NCBI RefSeq assembly: GCF_000307105.1
Contig: NC_018645.1
Coordinates: 1,562,578 to 1,626,577 of the forward strand
Reading direction: 5' to 3'
DNA from: Desulfobacula toluolica Tol2
Lineage (GTDB): Bacteria; Desulfobacterota; Desulfobacteria; Desulfobacterales; Desulfobacteraceae
DNA: 64,000 nucleotides
A program made the position numbers and the translations under genes. The notes beneath the pieces are model-generated. The model did no database searches. It was not told the origin of the DNA and worked only from the letters and a program-made list of their open reading frames with translations. Of this stretch, positions 60,952 to 64,000 are shown one piece after another (the stretch's first letter is position 1; every line of letters begins with the position of its first letter).

Positions 60952-62928
60952 ATGAAGCTGTTACAGAAAAACAGTAAATTTTTATTCGTTATTTCAGTTT
61001 TTTGCTGGATCATTTTTAATTTAAGTCTGGTTGTTGCTGAAGAAAATAAAGTGGGAAATAAAACGGAAAATAAATCAGGAAGGAAGGCGGAAAATAGTTA
61101 TAAAATAGCTCAGAATGAATATGTAGCCATTGATTTTAATGACGTGGATATAAGGATTTTTATAAAGTTTATCAGCGAATTGGTTAATAAAAATTTTATT
61201 GTTGATAACATGGTCAAAGGGAATGTGAACATTATATCTTCGGGCAAGATTACAAAGCAAGAAGCATATAAAGTATTTGAATCCGTGCTTGAAGTGAATG
61301 GGTTTACTGTGGTAAAGGCAGGTGAAATTTCAAAGATTATTCCTATGCAGATGGCCAAGTCAAAAAATGTAGAAACACGATTTGAAAAAGGTTCCGGCGG
61401 AACTGGAGATAAAATTGTGACCCAGCTGATTCCTTTAAAATACGCAGACACAAATGAAATCAAAAGGCTTTTTGTTCCATTTGTGTCAAAAACAAGTGTG
61501 ATCCTGGCATACGAGCCTACAAATACCCTGATTATAACGGATGTGTATTCAAATATTAACCGGCTGATGAAAATCATTACAGCCATTGATGTAAAAGATG
61601 TGGGGCAACAGATATCTGTGATACCGGTCACCTATGCCGATGCCATCAAGCTTGGGAAAACACTGAATACGCTTTTCCAGACAAAAACAGCAAAAGGCAA
61701 AAAGACAGCCTTGGATCAGATGGTCAAAATCATACCTGATGAACGAACAAACACACTTGTTCTCCTGGCCAACGAGTTTGATACGGCCAAGGTCAAAGAA
61801 CTGGTAGAGATCATGGATAAGCAGGTGCCTAAAAGCGATTCAAAAATCCGTGTTTTTTATCTTGAGAATGCAAACGCAGAAGAGCTGGCAACCGTACTTC
61901 AGTCGCTTTCCGGCAAAGCATCTGTCCAGGAAAAAGGAAAAAAAACAGCCCCGGTGGTGTCTGATACAGTTAAAATTACAGCGGATAAGGCCACCAACAG
62001 CCTGATTATCATGGCTGAAAAAGATGATTATCCTGTGCTGGAAACCATTATACAAAAGCTCGATATCCCCAGGCCAATGGTCTATATTGAAGCCTTGATC
62101 ATGGAGATACGGGATACGGATGACTTTATGCTGGGGGTTGAATGGATGGCCGGAATGTCTGCCGGCAGTGTTGATGGAAATGATGCCGGTGTTTATGGAG
62201 CATTTACCAGTGAAAGTGCAAGCAATGGAATTTCTGCTTTGCCGACCATTACCAATAATATTCTTAATGTTCCCGGCGGTTTTGCCCTGGGAATCATGGC
62301 GGAAAATATAACCATTGGCGGGATTTCCTTCCCCAATCTTGGCGCTGCTATTCGGGCCATGAAAAAAAATGAAAAAGTGCAGATTATTTCCACCCCTCAG
62401 ATCATGACCACGGATAATGAGGAGGCTGAGATCAGTGTGGGTGAAAATATTCCGTATAAGACAACCAGCGGTTCAGGTGATCAAAATTATGAAAATTTTG
62501 AATACAAAGACGTGGGTGTTACTCTGAAAATCACACCCCAGATAAGCCAGGGGCGTTTTGTCAGGCTGAATATTTATCAAAAGGTTGAAAAGGTTGCATC
62601 AACTGAAGAAAACACCCCCACAACCTTGAAACGAACGGCTCAAACCACGGTTGTGGTAAAGGATGCAGCTACCGTTGTTATTGGAGGATTGATCGGGGAA
62701 GACCTGACATCAACTGATTATAAGGTACCTTGTCTCGGGGATATTCCATTTGCTGGGAATTTGTTTAAATCAACCGGCAGGAAAGGGGTCAAGACAAATC
62801 TGTATATTTTTTTGACTCCTCATATTATTGAGAATCCTGTTGAGGCGGAAACCGTGTACCGGGAAAAACATAAAGAGATTTCAAAGGTCAAGGAGAACAC
62901 CATTAAATTATACAGGGATAAAAAATAG
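60952..62928 (+). CDS. gspD: Type II secretion secretin GspD
   Basis: A 658-residue outer-membrane channel. Signal peptide (FLFVISVFCWIIFNLSLVVAEE), N0 domain (YVAIDFNDVDIRIFIKFISELV), N1-N3 repeats (ADTNEIKRLFVPFVSKTSVILAYEPTNTLII and further), then the C-terminal secretin barrel (VQIISTPQIMTTDNEEAEISVGENIPY, VTLKITPQIS, VVIGGLIGED, VPCLGDIPFAGNLFKS). No lipobox is seen, so assembly may need no S-protein or another pilotin. The ribosome site is AAGG, eleven bases upstream, directly after repeat copy D. Confidence 0.95.
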   Translation: MKLLQKNSKFLFVISVFCWIIFNLSLVVAEENKVGNKTENKSGRKAENSYKIAQNEYVAIDFNDVDIRIFIKFISELVNKNFIVDNMVKGNVNIISSGKITKQEAYKVFESVLEVNGFTVVKAGEISKIIPMQMAKSKNVETRFEKGSGGTGDKIVTQLIPLKYADTNEIKRLFVPFVSKTSVILAYEPTNTLIITDVYSNINRLMKIITAIDVKDVGQQISVIPVTYADAIKLGKTLNTLFQTKTAKGKKTALDQMVKIIPDERTNTLVLLANEFDTAKVKELVEIMDKQVPKSDSKIRVFYLENANAEELATVLQSLSGKASVQEKGKKTAPVVSDTVKITADKATNSLIIMAEKDDYPVLETIIQKLDIPRPMVYIEALIMEIRDTDDFMLGVEWMAGMSAGSVDGNDAGVYGAFTSESASNGISALPTITNNILNVPGGFALGIMAENITIGGISFPNLGAAIRAMKKNEKVQIISTPQIMTTDNEEAEISVGENIPYKTTSGSGDQNYENFEYKDVGVTLKITPQISQGRFVRLNIYQKVEKVASTEENTPTTLKRTAQTTVVVKDAATVVIGGLIGEDLTSTDYKVPCLGDIPFAGNLFKSTGRKGVKTNLYIFLTPHIIENPVEAETVYREKHKEISKVKENTIKLYRDKK

Positions 62929-62941
62929 CAACAGGCAGGAT

Positions 62942-64000
62942 ATGAAAATCGAAACGCTTTCCAATATACTGCAAAACCGGTTCGGCATACCAGAGGATAT
63001 GGTTGCGACGGCAAGAGAGTCTGCTAAAAAGCAGGGTGAATCACTTCAGGACGCTTTGATAAGAAAAAAGATTGCCCCGGAAAAATTAATTTTAAAAGCT
63101 CTTGAGTTACAATATGATATTCCTTTTCAGGAGGGGCTGGATGTGCAAAATATCCGATCCGGCTTTACCCGGATCATTCCGATTCATTTTTTTAAAAATT
63201 ATTATATCGTTCCTCTGATAAAAAACGATGAGCAAGCAGAACCGTCTGCCCTGGAACCGGTCATTGTTGTGAATGACCCCTCATCCCTGCAGGCAGTGGA
63301 TGACCTGGTTTCCATATTGAAGATTGAAAAGTATCAACTGGTGCTGTCCACCAAAGGTGAGATTCTTTCGACTATTAATAATCTTTACGATAAAAAGAGT
63401 GACAGTGCCCAGAAGATTGTGGATGATATGGAAGATGATGACAGCATCATCAATGAGATTGCTCAGACGTCGGATCTGCTGGATGATACCAGTGATGCTC
63501 CCATAATCAAGCTTGTGAATCATATGATTTCCCAATCGGTGAAAGCAAAAGCCAGTGATATTCATATTGAACCGGGCCGGGACAGTTTGAAAATTCGGTA
63601 TCGGATTGACGGCATCCTTTATGATCTGCTTGAGCCGCCAAAAAGGATACAGGCCTCCTTGATCACGCGGATTAAGGTCATGGCAGATATGGATATCGCG
63701 GAAAAACGGCTTCCCCAGGACAACCGCATTGAAGTACGCATTGGTAATAAAACCGTTGATATAAGGATTTCAACCATTCCAACCACTCTTGGCGAAAGGA
63801 TCGTCTTACGCTTGCTGGATAAATCCAGTTCTCTTTTGACCCTGTCGGAGTTTGGTATTGATCCTGACAGGCTCAGCCTTATCCGCAAACTTTCCTCCCT
63901 GCCCAATGGTATTATCCTGATGACAGGTCCGACGGGCAGTGGAAAAACAACCACCTTGTATGCCATGCTGTCAGAAATTAACAAACCGGATATTAATATT
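62942..64000 (+). CDS. gspE: Type II secretion ATPase GspE, cut by window edge
   Basis: 353 codons visible with no stop. N-terminal GspE_N domain (SLQDALIRKKIAPEKLILKALELQYDIPFQEG), then the ATPase core (ASDIHIEPGRDSLKIRYRIDG, DMDIAEKRLPQDNRIEVR, Walker A GPTGSGKTTT at about 329-338). The Walker B and zinc cysteines lie beyond the edge. It powers secretion from the cytoplasm via GspL. Fourteen bases after gspD. Clearly different in sequence from the ATPase at 10.7-12.5 kb. Confidence 0.93.
   Translation, partial: MKIETLSNILQNRFGIPEDMVATARESAKKQGESLQDALIRKKIAPEKLILKALELQYDIPFQEGLDVQNIRSGFTRIIPIHFFKNYYIVPLIKNDEQAEPSALEPVIVVNDPSSLQAVDDLVSILKIEKYQLVLSTKGEILSTINNLYDKKSDSAQKIVDDMEDDDSIINEIAQTSDLLDDTSDAPIIKLVNHMISQSVKAKASDIHIEPGRDSLKIRYRIDGILYDLLEPPKRIQASLITRIKVMADMDIAEKRLPQDNRIEVRIGNKTVDIRISTIPTTLGERIVLRLLDKSSSLLTLSEFGIDPDRLSLIRKLSSLPNGIILMTGPTGSGKTTTLYAMLSEINKPDINI

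Overview
The window is one contiguous stretch of ordinary chromosome of a Gram-negative, motile bacterium with an outer membrane. The evidence is LptD, Tol-Pal, a type II secretion system and MotAB. Moderate-to-low GC, gene families such as the RicT/HolB/MetG block, a 31-residue COX24-like protein and a CysK-CysS fusion, and the general protein character all fit a sulfate-reducing deltaproteobacterium of the Desulfobacterales (Desulfobacula/Desulfobacter-like). That placement is inference. I see no phage, plasmid, transposase or CRISPR locus.

Layout. 1-6.9 kb (minus): lptD, a NusG/RfaH paralogue, an IHF-like protein, holB, ricT and a truncated metG, linked by short gaps or ATGA-type overlaps. 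7.0-10.3 kb (plus): a 761-residue cysteine synthase / cysteinyl-tRNA-synthetase-like fusion coupled to an unknown protein. 10.4-17.5 kb: ferredoxin, a lone GspE/PilB ATPase, a LysM protein, an HD hydrolase, and a degenerate HD-GYP regulator with motA-motB. 17.5-21.7 kb (minus): a YkgJ-like protein, recR, ybaB, dnaX, tRNA-Ser(GGA), a tRNA methyltransferase and a DUF721 protein. 22-27.3 kb: hflK-hflC, a tiny COX24-type gene missed by length cut-offs, an HExxH protein, an FmdB protein and groES-groEL. 27.5-34.9 kb: tolQRAB-pal-cpoB followed by ruvCAB. 35-38.9 kb: a membrane coiled-coil protein, bactofilin, rplM-rpsI and exonuclease I. 38.8-41.1 kb: a frameshifted pseudogene, HU, CheX and prepilin peptidase. 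41.3-48.1 kb (plus): lon, tsaB, psd, pssA, greA, rpoZ, ttcA and folE2. 48.2-53.3 kb: a PBP4-type dacB, an M18 aminopeptidase, an unknown secreted protein, and an LPP20 lipoprotein with an OmpA-domain protein. 53.4-64 kb: a type II secretion locus split into two divergent operons, gspGHIJK (minus) and gspL-M-N-C-D-E (plus, running off the right edge). The prepilin peptidase at 40.3-41.1 kb probably serves it.

The least expected signals are four. (1) The CysK-CysS fusion keeps the PLP lysine and the CysRS zinc ligands but has lost both the HIGH and KMSKS signatures. (2) A family of about 95-bp, two-hairpin dispersed repeats occurs in at least five copies. Three sit inside the type II secretion locus, and two are read through as coding sequence, forming the leader of GspI and the N-terminus of DacB. 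(3) There is a 31-codon TTG-start ribosomal-type gene. (4) There is a decayed gene between exonuclease I and HU. Everything rests on reading the sequence by eye; no database search was possible.
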